Below are positions 12,151 through 25,714 of a stretch of 64,000 nucleotides of DNA, in pieces; within the stretch, counting starts at the first letter, position 1, and every line of letters begins with the position of its first letter. The position numbers and the translations under genes were made by a program. The stretch comes from Sphagnum compactum (lineage: Eukaryota > Bryophyta > Sphagnopsida > Sphagnales), in contig OZ234494.1 of NCBI GenBank assembly GCA_965153455.1, forward strand, positions 13,826,001-13,890,000, read 5' to 3'. Below the pieces are notes generated by a model. It made no database searches and was not told the origin of the DNA. It saw nothing but the letters and a program-made list of their open reading frames with translations.

Positions 12151-15100
12151 TTTTGGACAATTTTTCAATAGCTCAAAAACAAACGCTACACCAAAATGCG
12201 TCCTAGTTCATTACAGTTTCATTAGATTTTGAACGAATTTGAACATTTTTACCATGGTGAAATAGGTCAACCCCTTGGTGAACGGGGACCAGTTGCTATG
12301 GACAGTGAATTGGTTCACTAGTACCTAATGAAACAAGGTTACTTTAAAGAGAAATACAAATTTACCAAGCCATTCACTTGCTAATTGATTAACTAGGTAG
12401 CATGAAAATCAATTAAATTTAGATTATTTAATATATAATGTTATTGATTTGCAATGCTCAAGTGAGAACATGTGCACAAACTTTGATTTCAAGTTCACTC
12501 TAGAAAAATTTGAAGGTCTAGCAGGAAGACGTTTAAGATACCCTTATTTTGAACTTCCTTACTGAACCCTGATGGAACTACCTATTTTGATGTCATGCTA
12601 TCATGTGACATGTTATTCAAGTAAACCATGCCTCATGGCCAAAATAAAAAAGTTACCAATTTAAAGGATTTTTTTCCATTGGAAAATTAGCACATGTTAA
12701 GGCCATAGAATAAGGCATTTCTACAAAATCTCATCATGAACCACCTTATATTCACTATGCTATGGACTTATGAAAAAATTCTAATTTATACTCCAAACAA
12801 AAGTCCATAACTTAAATTTTTAAATGATGTGATGCAAATTTTCACAAAATTGTTTTCTTCATTATATTTTTTTCTTGAAACCAAGTCCCTATCAAGTTTA
12901 TGATTCAACCATTAACCCTAATTCAAGTGCAATAACTTAAATTATGTTAAGTGACATCTAATAATTTCAATTTCAAAAGTCCATAACATTTATCATACTA
13001 GTCCATTTGCATAACAATCAATTGCACTAAGTTCATGTTGAAGTTTATAATCTAAAAATGAATCCCTATTAATGAACTTTACCACATGCAATAACAGGTC
13101 CCAATTGCAATGTACACAACTGCAAAAAAATGGATTTTGTGATAGGAAGAGTGGTCCACCCAACTATGCATTCACCTATTTAACTAAGTTGATATCATGT
13201 TTAACCTTATGAAAAAGTTGCAACATTGAACTGCAACTCAAACAACAATGTTGAAAGGAACTAGTAAGGTGGCATAGAAAGTAAGGATATTTGCAACTAT
13301 ATTCCTTTGATTGAAGTATTTATGCAAGATTATTTTATGGAGGAGGAGACAACAAAATAAGTACCACCATTGTATCCAAAAGTGTAGGTGGGCATATGGC
13401 AAAATAGATTCGATAACACATGCACAATAACCATCGACACTTCAAACAAGTAGTCAATCACCTAGGCAGGCAACCTTGGTGGAATAAAAATGTACATGTA
13501 CATAGCCCCAATCTGTTGTGTAGTTGGATAAAGAGGAAGATGAAGGTCCCCCTTTTTAATAACGAAAAAAATGAAGGGACAACAAGAGCCACAACCAATA
13601 CTTAACTATAGATACACCCAATAATGTAGTTAGACTTCAATTTCATTGATGGGTTAGAACTAATATACATAGGAGTTTAGGTAGTGCCAAGTTCCTACAC
13701 CTACAATGGACGAAAAGTTGGATAATTTCCAATAATAGGAAACTATACATCAACATGAGGCACCAAAGCAACCTAAACTAGTTGGGAAATAGACCACACC
13801 CAAGCCGGAACCAATTTAATAAGTACATTAAGCTAAACCATAAATGGTGCACCTAAGTGAGCTAAGGATGGATTAGGCTTTGTTGAGGGTATTTCCGCAA
13901 CAAACAAATTTGCATACCATCCATTCGATAAATCTTCTGACATAAGTTCACAAGATGTTACATTTGGTTTCCATACACCAAGTGGTGTATTGATGGGAGG
14001 AAAGGAAGATCTACATAAACAAGTAGTAGGTGTGTTCCAACAGGTGGTTGAGTATAACAAAAATTTGAATGTACGATATTGTTGAAGATACCAATTTTGA
14101 AATTAGTCAACCACTAGGTGGTAGAAAAGAAGATGCAAGTTCAAACTTCTCTAAAACAAATGAAAACACAAATCTAGAAACTATATCAAGAGGTACAAGG
14201 TAGGGATAACATGTGGTTTGTATGCATCAAGACTTGTTATTATTCAAACAAAGGCAATCCAATAATGAAGAACACATGTAGGAACTTGAACAAGTCAAGC
14301 ACGAAAAACTTCACTTACAATAGTACAATAGGAATATGAGAACAAGAACAAGGAATATTGGTAGGTGAAGTAACGTATGGATGACTTAGTTGTTCAATAG
14401 GAAGGCTAGCAATGTAATAGCAAGGTTGCAGAATAGAACATATGAAGCTTACATGAAAAGTAAAAGACCTACAAATTGCAAAAGCCACTGTAGTTTACAA
14501 ATGTGCAACTTTTAAATTTGTAGTGGAGTGGTATAAAATGAGTCTCAATAGGAGGTATTGGACCTACATATAAAGATCACCAAGTTGACAGGTATTGTCA
14601 TTAATCTAAAGAATCAAAAACCATATTTTGCATATTATAAGTTACAAGAATATGAAGACTTCAAGGTAGAGAATGTTTTGCATGACTTGCATTGTGAAGT
14701 GTTAGGTGTTCAAGCAAGTGAATTAGCATAGTGGTAGGAGGAGGTACATGATATGTTTAAGGAAAATCCACATTAAATTCTATGACAAGTACAAGTTAAT
14801 GAACAATTTTACTAGCATCAGTTGTACGCATGCAAGATTGTAGTTCTTGACTTTCAATACATTCCACTAGTATTGAGCCTAGAGTCACCACTAAATAGTC
14901 CTTATTCTTAGGTAGGTCCAACAGCATGTAACCATATTTGTTTCAGGATGAGGAAGTATGATAGACGTTAATATTTATTGTTGTACACATGTTAGCTAAT
15001 ATCAAAGGTGGAGGTGTTTTTCTTGGCATAGAACTGGTCCCATGTCACAAGGATTTGGAGAGTTAAAAGATGCCATTTCAATCAATAGAGTTCAGTATTT

Positions 15101-15395
15101 CATCATAGACCTTACAAGAGTTGGAATAGTCTACATAGGAGATGGAATACCTAAGAATAGGTTGCAAAACTAGTATTATTTCCATCTCAACCACTTTTGG
15201 TCGTTGTTGCAACAAAACATGAATTACACATTCCAAATACGCAACTGGTACTAGAAATTGTTGCTGATGAAAAACAGGAGGTCAAGATTGAGGTGTTACA
15301 AACTATACACAAGTTTGTAAGTAGGAGTAGATGTTCAAACTTCTATAGAAATTACTTTTCTTTCATGTAACAAGGATTTTGAAGATGGAATCCAA
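12151..15395 (+). other. Decayed, unrecognised, probably retroelement interior
   Basis: There is no intact frame. Short broken plus-strand readings, for example at about 14600-14760, look like old protein-coding DNA but match no family I know. The stretch ends in a polypurine tract (15396-15409) directly before an LTR-like block. It may therefore be the 3' interior of a plus-strand retroelement, either the Ty3 element upstream or a second one. Confidence 0.4.
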
Positions 15396-15411
15396 AGTAC
15401 AAGGGGGGTAA

Positions 15412-15886
15412 TGTTAAGGGACAAGCAAGTAGGCGGGTAGAGTAACATTGAATAAACATGCCGAATAACATTGGACAAATAAGCAAAGTGACTGGATAGG
15501 TGGATAATTTCATTGGTTCATATTTGGACATAAGACATTTTTTTGAATTCTTGTTGTTCAAATGCGATTTTGAAAGGAAATGGCACATCATTTCCTTTCC
15601 TCCTTGTTTTTGGTTATGTATCCACACTTTTATTTTGGACGTTTGGATGTTTTGAAAACACTAATTTTGTGAATGGCAGAACAGGTAGAAGTTAAATGGG
15701 AGAAATTAAAAGGAAATAACGATTTGCATAACAAAATTTGATTAATACTTGCAAGTAAAGGATTTGTCAAGACTAGTAATAAAAGAGTTGTTAATAGAGT
15801 TGAAAACCAATAGTTTAATCATCATTTTGATATTTGTTTTGAGTGTGTTTGCATAGAAGTAGAAGTTAGTACTTACCAAAATTTCA
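15412..15886 (+). mobile_element. LTR with polypurine tract before and PBS-like site after
   Basis: The block starts TGTTAAGGGA and ends ATTTCA, giving TG...CA ends and 475 bp. Directly before it lies a polypurine tract (AAGGGGGGTAA, about 15400-15411), as expected before a 3' LTR. Directly after it lies TGGTATCAT (15887-15895), like the primer-binding site complementary to initiator Met-tRNA expected after a 5' LTR. No second copy was seen in the window. Boundaries come from these signals only. Confidence 0.5.
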
Positions 15887-15895
15887 TGGTATCAT

Positions 15896-18800
15896 AATAA
15901 CAACAATAAAAATTCAACACCCCCACCTTCCTTAAAATAAAAAAAAACTTGGGGTATGGTGCATGTTGCCTCACCTTCTTAGTTTGGTTGTAATTAGATT
16001 TCTTTTAGATAGTTATGTTTTTTGCCAATTTTGGTCTAGGTTAATGGTAGGGGTAGGACTATGGGTGAATATTAAATAGCAAAGTTAAAAAAGTAGTAAC
16101 ATTTTAGACCAATTGTGTTTTTTCAAGTTCATAACCTATTATGAACTTAGCATGGACTTTATGCTAAGCCCACCTATTTGAGGTGAACATGGTGCAAAGT
16201 CTATTAAACCATGAAGCATTATCCATAAACTATCACTTAAGATTCCATGTCAAGTTTTCATCCACCTCCATTTCCTTGTCCCTCAAACCTTCAAACTTTG
16301 TGTAAAATGAGTTCATACCCTAACAATCTTTTTCCTCCAATCATGAATTTTTTATTTCAATGGTCATGGGATTTTAGGCTCTAATGTAAAGGGCCTCATT
16401 GTTTTTATCAAAATTTCCATCTTTTTGAACCTCCATTTTGTTATTCATTTTTTTTTCCCTTGGGTTGTCCAGTTTCCAAATCTTGAATTACACATTTGTT
16501 TTTTTTCAGATTCAACTTTTTCAACTTTTTTATTTTTCCAACTTCCATTGATTGATTGTCACACTATTTAGCTCTTTCTTTTTTCCTATTCTTCCTTCAG
16601 ACCATTGGATTTATTGATTGGAAATTTTTAAAAATTTCAAACATTTTTGCTACCTCCATTTCATCCAATATCTTATTTATTTTCAATATTTCCAATTCAT
16701 ATGTCATTTAAGATATAATTTTAGAAGGTAGAGGTTTTCATGGCTTCCATTTGATGCATGTTCTGTCCACAATTCACATATTCATTTTTTTATTTCTCAA
16801 ATTCCATGACCCACAAATGATCCACTATCCAATTTTCATAAATCCAATCTTCCAACTAATCCCTTTTCACATTGTCAAATATTTTCAACTTTTTAAAGCC
16901 AAATTTCAGCTAATGAATTATCATCTTTCTTGGGATTGGACCTTTTAAAAAGTTTCACCTTTCCTTTCCTTCATTTCATCCATTGGCTTTCCCAAAATTT
17001 TCTATTTTTCCCCAGCCCCATATAACCACTAATTAATTTCACTCCCAACTTCCTTGATTCACATATATTTTCAATCAATTCCATTTCCATCCAATGGACC
17101 TTTCATTGCCTTATGATGAAAGGTCTAAGAATAATTTCTTAAAAATCTAAGGCATGTACACAATCTTAACCAATTGGCAAGCTATCCTTTAATAAGTTAA
17201 TTGTTAAGGGAAATGAATAAGTGGTAAGGTAATTTCATCAATTTTTTTTTGTTTTTTGGTGCATTATCATATTCAAGTAGCTAGTTGTTTGCAACAACAC
17301 ATCAAAATAAACTCTTGTTAAACAACACATTTGGAATTTCAAAGATTTGTGAAGAATACAATGTGTTTGTTTTGTTGAATTGAAGAATATCATGTTTGTT
17401 TTGTGTTACAAATTGTATGCAAGTTTGTTTACTTAGCTTTTGGGCTTGAATTCTCACAAGTCGTGAATGATTAAAATTTGAAACCAAGAATGAAACTCCA
17501 AAGCACAAAAATTTATTAGCTTTAATCACTAAAACTTTCAAACTATTTTTACATTAGGATTATGTTAACTACAAATATCCCATTAGGCTACGTTCACATT
17601 ATTCCTAGCACCTTCATTTTACTCAAATGAAACAACTTAAAATCAGTTCGCAATACGTTTTTTTTTCAAATTTGTGAGGTAGGTGGGTTGGCAATCATCT
17701 ACAAGAGGACATCAAAATTTGGCTACAAGTTAGATAAGAAAACATAAAAACTTTAAAAAAATTCTTTTATATTTTGGGGACATGTTGGAAGTTGGAACCT
17801 ATTGTTTATAGATGGTAACTTGAGATTTTATTTTCTCATATTGTGAAGACTTTGGTCCATTTTTTCCCAAAAAAACCTTTTGTACGATTATCACATTGTT
17901 TTTGCACCAAGGTGCCAAAAGTTTTTTAAAACCACATTGCACACCAATGTTTTTGTTTTGTAAATCTGTTTGTTCATTGCCATATTGGCTTCTTTTGTGG
18001 TGACAAAAATGTTGATTTTGTGATAATCAAATTTTTATTGATTAAATTTATGGCTACAAAGGGCACCTTTTTAGCACCTCAAGGCTATTGTATTTTCAAG
18101 TCCATAATAGATTTAGCTATGTTATTTGGGTTTAAAAAACAAATTTGGTTATGGATATTGAGATGGTAACAGAATTGACTTTAGGTGTTTGGAATGGTGG
18201 TAAATTTGTCTATTCAATGTGTGGCCATGGAGATTACTTTTGCTACAAGCATGCATACAAGGTAAACTTTGTGGTTAGACGTGAAATTGCACAAACTAAA
18301 GTTCAAACACACACAAACATGTTTCTTTGAAGGGAATTGGACCCCAACTTGAAATCATGCACAGACATAAACATTCCACACACAAATGTTTATGAACATC
18401 CAACCCAACACCTACACAACATGCAAAATGAATGGATCTCATAATCAAACTTGCAATTTTTACCTACATCCACATGCCAAAATCATACATCCCAACTTGT
18501 ACTTTTGGAAGAAAAACACAAACAATTCAAAAGAAAAACCTACCTTCACAAGATTCAAATCGCAACTTCAAGAAAAATGCATGACCCTAAACCCTAACTT
18601 GCATCATGTTTTTTTCAAACAATAAAGTTGTTTAATTCTTATCCATTACCAAATTTCTTGTTTATTAAGTCTTTTAGTTTTCTTCAAATTGTGCTTTTGT
18701 TTTGTTCTTGACCATTCTTACATCATTGTCTTTGCATTATGATTCATGGTGAATATGAAGTAGGAAGCTTGCACATTAAACATCCTTGAATCAAGATCCC

Positions 18801-19079
18801 AAGAATTACAACACCCTTTTGATTTTCTTATCAACACAAAATGCAACTATAACTTGATTTATACAGGGGATGAAGTTCTTAGTAACAATTTTTTCACATA
18901 ACTAATACTATGGGTGCACCATGCTAAGGGTTGCCATGATTTCCACATCAAAGAACCTATGAAACAACTCAACACACAAGTTTGAAAATAATTTTTAAAA
19001 ATGTGTAACATTCACCATTTCAACCATGGTAGATTGGTTATTTGAACACAAGCACATCAAAACCTCCATGGTGATGGAA
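15896..19079. other. AT-rich intergenic DNA, no gene
   Basis: The stretch is T-rich on the plus strand from about 16250 to 17100 and otherwise AT-rich. Frames such as those at 17302-17541 and 18145-18625 have no recognisable family or splice context. I see no feature that I can support. Confidence 0.55.
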
Positions 19080-20500
19080 ACCATAGTTCTAGCCCCCAAT
19101 GTTGAATGCCAAGTATGGTAGCGTGTAAACATCGGAATCATGTGGAACCTATGTGAGGGCTAGTGGCTCATTATGGTGTTCATAAGCAACAATGAACTCA
19201 TAACATCATCATCATACTTATAAAAATGGTCAACATAAATCTAGTGTAATTTAACCTTTGCCAATATTCCAACATCAATGAATTTAAAAATAAAAACATT
19301 TTGTCTTTATGTAAATTTAATCAAAATGTGCATACCTATAACCAACTCCAAATCACATAAAAGATTGAAATTCTCCCAAACAAGCTTATGCATCCATGCA
19401 CATCTTTGCAACAAAAAAGTTATATTCTTTTAACATGCGCTTCAAAGGATCAATATCCAATGGGTTTTAACATTGTGCAACAACTTTAATTCTTTTGTTT
19501 TTGATATTTTGATAAGGTTCACAAATTTTAGTGCTTTCTCTTGATCATGTGAAAAATGGTATACAAATATTATAGCATATTTTCAATGCATGCAACCAAT
19601 GACATTTTGGTCAAGACTAGGATAGTCATGTTAGTTTGATGTGCCATGCAATGCACACCAATGATGTAAGGGGCAATTTGCTCCCTTGTTTAGGTAATCA
19701 CCCCATACTAAATGCCTTGAAACAACAAGTCACCATCACATCTAAAACAAATCCACTTTAAGCCATGGTCTAATTTGTAAAGCCCCCATATCTGCCCATG
19801 GCATCCAAAATGACATCTTTAATGTTATCTACATGTGCACCCACCTCAACCTTTTCAAGTGCCTACAAAATTGGAATGTGTTTCCAATTCTTGATCATGT
19901 ATAAAAGGATATTGATCCACTATTGAACTTTAATAGTGGTCACTTCATCTACATTAATAACAACATAATTAACTTTTGAAATAATAGATAGTGCCTTATA
20001 AAGGACTACAATCATGCAATGATGCATGGCCTTTACAATTTGCCAACCATTAATATTTTGACCAATGTTTTGATGGGGTGTTATTGAGCTTCAACAAGAA
20101 AAACAACTCCCTCAATAATTCATATTCCAAGATTGGCCTTTTATGTAGGAGAATGTGGAAAACAAAAGCAATTTGTGTAAACTTGAGCCCCCAAATGAAT
20201 TCTAGATTGTATCAAGGTCATGACATATTCATAATTTCACCCATAAAAAAATTCTAATTTTTGAAATGTGTAGCATCTTGGTTGTAATAATAATCCCATT
20301 GAAAATGCCTAAAGATGTTAGTGTTATTTTCAATGATTGATATGCTTTTGAAGTGTGTCAAGCTTGGGAATTAACATCTTTGCCTTTCCCTCTATCTTGC
20401 TACAAAATGTGTCCATTGAACTTGAGTGACCAAACCACCGTCCCCATTGATTGACTTTGCCCATTTCTTTTGAAACACCCAAGATTTTTCATAAGATTTC
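19080..20500 (-). pseudogene. Broken hAT-type transposase (ZNF862/KIAA1586-like)
   Basis: The minus-strand reading, with many stops and frameshifts, follows the hAT-derived protein family annotated as ZNF862-like or KIAA1586-like. In order: QKKWAKSINGDGG near 20460; KIEGKAKMLIPKLDTLQKHI (about 20340-20400); VNYVVINVDEVTT (about 19940-19980); VEVGAHVDNIKDVILDA near 19810-19860; an IGVHCMAHQTN-like stretch near 19640; LKLLHNVKTHWISML near 19450-19500; and NFNLLCDLELVIGMH near 19340-19370. The family has an N-terminal zinc-finger-like region, an RNase H-like catalytic core and a C-terminal dimerisation region; only the first part and the core are readable. Terminal inverted repeats were not found. 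Non-functional. Confidence 0.75.
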
Positions 20501-23500
20501 TTTGATTTTTGGTCAAAAGGTTCAACATCAACAAGTACCTTTCATTTATCATGTCATGATTACTATTTGATTAAAGAGTTGGAGTGTTATTAGACAAACT
20601 TGGAATGTTATTAAACACACCTTGAATGTTTGATCCAACATGTGGCAATGAGTTTGAAGTTGCATTGCGCTCACCACTAAAAAACAACTTGACCTTCAAA
20701 ATTTAAGCACTTGTAGTGATGTCATTGCTTTGGCACTATAGACCTTATATTGCACATGCATACATACAACATGAATGCTCAGCACTATAGACCTTACAAA
20801 TATGCAACATGAATGTTCATAGAAACTTTAATGCAAGTTGCAACACTTGATTTAATGTTGTGCATTATAGGTCATTTCATGCACCTCAAGCTCATAGCAT
20901 ACACATTGAACAATGTCAAGTATAAACTTTTTAATCATGTTCTTGTCTGTTACACCCTTGCATTACACTTGATTTGCAATCTTGAACACTAAACTCAACA
21001 TGAAACCAACGCCACCAACAAGAAAACATAAAAACAATCTACACACAAAACATGACACATTTGAAGAATCAAGCACTAAACCTTGTTGGCAAAAACCTTT
21101 GAACTTTGAAGTGGGGGCTTGGGGTCACATGGGAGGGAGTGTGTATAATAATTGGTGATTGACCACATCTAATGATGCAAGGTTGATGTAAGGCAATCTC
21201 GAATCTAATCAATGGTGGAGATTGGCAATGGCCATATATACAAGGGCAAGGATATGACCAAGGGAGGTCTAATGAACGATGGGATTGGCAATCAAAGGTT
21301 TGATGTACGGTGTGATTGACGATCGAAATCAATGGTTGGATTGGCACATCATATGTTGGAGGCATAGTGAGAAAGGAGATGGCAACGGCATAAAAAACGG
21401 TGCACCATTTTCAGGCAATGAGAGATAATCAGGACAGTTGATATGGCCATGGACATGTGGTAGGAGGGGGGCTTTTAGGCATTACAAAAATCAGAATCAA
21501 AATCAATGGGCAATTTGCAAGGCCCTTTGAGGATTTGCTACACACCATTCAGATATCATTTAAATAATTATGATCATTAAATCAGGTACAATACATTCAA
21601 GGATTCTGAGGAAAGCTTTTGATGTAAGGCAACTTGTACTGTGACAGCATTGAGCCCAGTGCTCCACTTAATCTTGCTGATACTTTTGAGTGATTTGCCT
21701 TTTCAAAAAAAGCCCACAAGTGTTTGCAGCTACCCCACAACCCACAACCCACAACCCTTTCCTTAACCCATACCAGACTCCAGAGATCCCTCTGGCATGG
21801 CATTGAGCATGAGGAATATCCGAAAAGGTGGACCTGCACAATTTGTTAAAGCCAACAAAATTTTAAAATCCCGCATATAAACTTGAACAACAACACTGGT
21901 GCACAGCACTGTTGCTCTAAAAAAATAATCAAATGTGTTTGTAGAAAGAACATGATGATGCCATGTAGCTGTCATATGACTGACTCAACGAATCACATTA
22001 TGGCAGGTATGGTACTGGACAACCACAGGTTGAACTGTTCAAATATGGAATTGCATTTGACAAAGATTACCAACCGACAGGATCGGGATGCATAGCTCAT
22101 AGCATCAAAACTACCATTGAATAACAACAAGAATCACCAGATGTAGTTGCCCAACATGTGTCCTTATTCTCAACTAAAGCTGTGATCCAGTGTCCACTGG
22201 TGAGTGGAGGTGGCCAAATCTCTTTGATGCTCAGGTTCTTAGTTTTGGTGCAATGGTAGCAGCAGAGAGTAGTACATCTGACCCCATTTGAGTCAAGTTA
22301 GGTGTCAAAGAAACAAGTGAACTTTTTGTCTCTCTTATATAGAAGTGCTGCTTGCTGTTGGGCAGTGATTGTGGCATGGACATAAAGCTAAACAGGTTTG
22401 CAACTGGTACAAGATTCTACATGCATGCATATATATATATGCTCCGATATTACACCTGTTTGTCCTGGGTAATTTGATATCCCTGGCAGCAAGCACATGG
22501 CATAAATAAGTAGACAGATTCCTATTGTTCTATCTTGTAGTTCAATATATTGTTGAAGTGGAGACAAATTAGCAGCCAGGCAATCATAGTTAGTTAGTGA
22601 GACACTTGTCATTGTAAATGCACATAAAACATTCCTCATGGACTGTTGGTTGCTGTTACAGTGGAAGATGATCCACAAATGATTGTCTTTTGTTGTTCAA
22701 TTGTTTGGTCAATTCTGCTTGGAATACAGAGAAATTGTATGACCCCAGGTGGCTGAAAACTACAATTAACGGAGCAACTAGACTTTCCAAAGGTAGATCA
22801 AACCCTTTTGAGATTTCCAATAGTTTGTGATGGCCTGGGAGTTGCACCATTTGCAAGACAGATAAACTCTAAAATCAAATATACTCTTTTCCATTATCAA
22901 GTTGCTGCATTACCCAAGAGCACCATCTGAGATGTCAAATGTTTTAAACTGATGTAAAGTCAAGAGAATGAGTCTCATACCCCTCCTCCTGCTCTCTACT
23001 GTGCCCATCCACCAGCACACAGAGTAATTGTCAACTTAAGCTAGCATGTTGCAAGCTCATTCCTGAAAAGGTGTAGGCATAATGTCCACTCATTTAGAAG
23101 GGAAATTGACAGATATAAGGTGCCCTCCAAATACACTGGGAAATTCCAGTGTCCTTTACAACAGTGTACAAATTGCAAAAGGAAAGCCCTCAAAAACATA
23201 CAGAAATGTCCCAGTGCATAGTCCATTCTACCTACTGTTAATAAAGCAGCTACAATGCGAAACACCCATGGAAGAAGTCAAGTCCTTGTTTGGTTTCTGC
23301 GGTCTATCAAGCTTTTTGTGGATGTCTTCACTACCAATCTTCCCAACACTGTGTTTAAACAACAAAGCTGCAAGCTCTAAGCTGCCAGAGACCATAAACA
23401 AATGCTTTAGTGTGAAGCTTCAAACCAAAACAACCTGTGCAATAAGACCCCCCACAAGACCAAAACCCACAAAGACCCAGCCCTTGTATTAGATGGATGA

Positions 23501-24328
23501 ACTTTGTGTCCAATGCATTCTACATACAATGTTTAAAGTTCACATGCAAAATCTGAAGAATTATCTGGCAAATACACTAATGCTTCTTGTTCTGATGAGT
23601 GTTCTACAAAATAACTGGCAAAATTCCCAGATGCATCACAAGGGGATTTTTTTCTGCAAAGCCCAGATGAGAAACAGGAACACATATCACTTCACATCTC
23701 TGCTATGAGATTGAACTTTAACTTTGCACTCAGCAATAATGTAGAAAAGAACAATGTACTGCAAGCAATATCACATTCACTGCAGCACAAGAAGTCACAT
23801 TTGTAGAATGGGAAAACAATCAACATAGAATAAGCCAAGTCTGCTCAAGCTGTTCCTTCCAACATATCTCTAGCCTCACTCATTCCCATGTGTACATATG
23901 CTGCCCACTAACTTTCTTAAACAAGATAGGAAGCCTGAACAATAACAGGATTTTCATGCATCAATGGTCTGTCTTGCCCTCTGCAGCTGTTATGAAATGA
24001 TGAACGGAAGACAAGAAAGCTTTCTGTCGCCCAACAGGCCTAACAATAGGTCACTAGAGCATGGCTGATTGACAATATCATTCTGGAATTTCAAATGGGT
24101 CAGAGCTTGCATACAGTACACAGTGTATAGTGCACTCAGACAATATGCACATCAAAGGTCCAAGGCTTTCTGCTATTGAGGATAACAGCAAGCAAGTTCT
24201 GATGTAACCTACAAACACCAAGGTCCAAGGCTTTCTGCTATTGAGGATAGAAGCACTCAGAAAACTCCCTTGAAATCTGAACTCCGGACTCCCAAAGTTG
24301 ATGAGATGCGGAACAAAACTCTCCCATT
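20501..24328. other. Intergenic DNA 3' of the ADF gene, no gene
   Basis: AT-rich DNA to about 21 kb becomes more balanced in composition up to the ADF gene. A 136-codon plus-strand frame (23082-23492) has no family resemblance and no coding context. A 30-bp direct repeat starting AAGGTCCAAGGCTTTCTGC occurs at 24155-24184 and 24221-24250, close to the ADF stop codon and possibly in its 3' UTR. Confidence 0.5.
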
Positions 24329-25479
24329 TTAGTTAGCACGATCTCTCATGACATCCAAGCCCACTTCTGTAGGGTCTGTGGCCTGAAGCTCATAATGAAT
24401 GCCATCCAATTCCCTCCGGAATCTGTCCTTTGAGCTTGCGTAAGTCATTTTAGCCTTAACTCGTGATGTGTCTGGGGACCTGGAATGAACATGGTTATAG
24501 TTGATTTCCCATGCATCATGCAGCAACATAAACAAACCATTTGTGAAAAGGGAGCACAATCTCAGATGCAATAGAAACAAACAGCATCTTTCAACTTCAT
24601 CTGGAAGGGTTGCTGCAACATGAATAACATCAAAGGCAGCTCCAACTATACCGGTGAAGGCAAACTGGGAGGTAGTAATATACAGCTAGAACAAATTTCA
24701 AGATTGCACTACACAAAAGAAGACTGATCTTGGCATGTGAAATGGCTCACCACGCAACGAAGAATATTTTGCTCTTCTGACAATTGTCATCAGTGACAAA
24801 GTCAAAGTCATAAACTCCATATCTGCAATCATTCTCAGGTAGATGTGATGCAAAATCCTCGTAACTTTCCTCTGGCCCTCCTGTTGTCTCCAGAATGATC
24901 TGCTGTGCTTTCTCATCAATTTTGAAGATGATGTACCGGTAAGTTTTCTTCCTCTTCAGCTCCATGAACTTCAGTTTGCAATCATCACTAACAGCCATCC
25001 CTGACGCTGCGTTAGCCTGCACAAAGAGCCACAAATAATTTCGTATGGGTTTCCAGGCTGAAAGTAACCTCCTTTCTCACACTGTCCAAAAAGGAAGACA
25101 ACAGCAGCAAACTCTAACCGAATCCCCTAACCAAAACTAAGTTAGAAGAAGTTTCACAATTTAAACTTCAAACATCTCTCTAACAGTCGCCACAACAGGC
25201 AAGCAAAAGAACACTCAAAACAGCCTGCTTATCAATCCCCCGTGAACCTCCTAAAATTCCGTTCATCAGCAACCCTTTCACAAACTTTCTACCTGGAGGG
25301 ACTTGCACGTAGAAGCAAGTCCAGAAACCCTAGTGCATCTCTATCATCTTCAACGAGAAAACCCTAATCCATCGTCCGGACCCTCAAAGGTTCGTCCTCG
25401 CAGACAAAAATTCCATCAGAGAATTGAAGAAAGGGAACAAAAAACTCCAAGAAAGGCGTGCAAAGATGAAGCCTACCAT
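24329..25479 (-). CDS. ADF: Actin-depolymerizing factor (ADF/cofilin)
   Basis: Binds and severs ADP-actin filaments and speeds actin turnover in the cytoplasm. Three coding exons on the minus strand: 25477-25479 (the ATG alone, donor GTAGGC), 24751-25016 and 24329-24479. They encode 139 aa, the usual length for plant ADFs. The ATG-only first exon is a hallmark of plant ADF genes. One ADF-homology domain covers nearly the whole protein, with the start [18 protein letters not shown], then [25 protein letters not shown] and [17 protein letters not shown], and the end LDVMRDRAN. Ser-6 is the residue known in plant ADFs as an inhibitory phosphorylation site. All splice sites are canonical and the gene looks intact. 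A CT-rich tract (plus strand, about 25530-25580) lies just upstream of the start and a hAT-like MITE begins 236 bp upstream. Confidence 0.96.
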
Positions 25480-25714
25480 GTTGACGAGCACCGGAGATGC
25501 AAAGGTAAGCGATGAAGTAGCCCGAATGCGCTTCTCCTTTCCTTTCTCTTCTCCTTCTTCTTCTTCCTCCTCCTCTTCGTGTGCAAGAACTTCTTCCCCG
25601 CCACTTCCACGTCTCAAAAACAGGGTGTCCTTGTTCGAGACCCAGGTCCTAATCTGTTTGGGCCCTCGTTAAAGACACTTCACACAATGCTTGAAGCTAG
25701 GTAGTAGGTACCAC

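Noticed and set aside
23082-23492. 136-codon plus-strand frame
   Set aside because: No known family, no splice or promoter context, and the composition is like neighbouring non-coding DNA.
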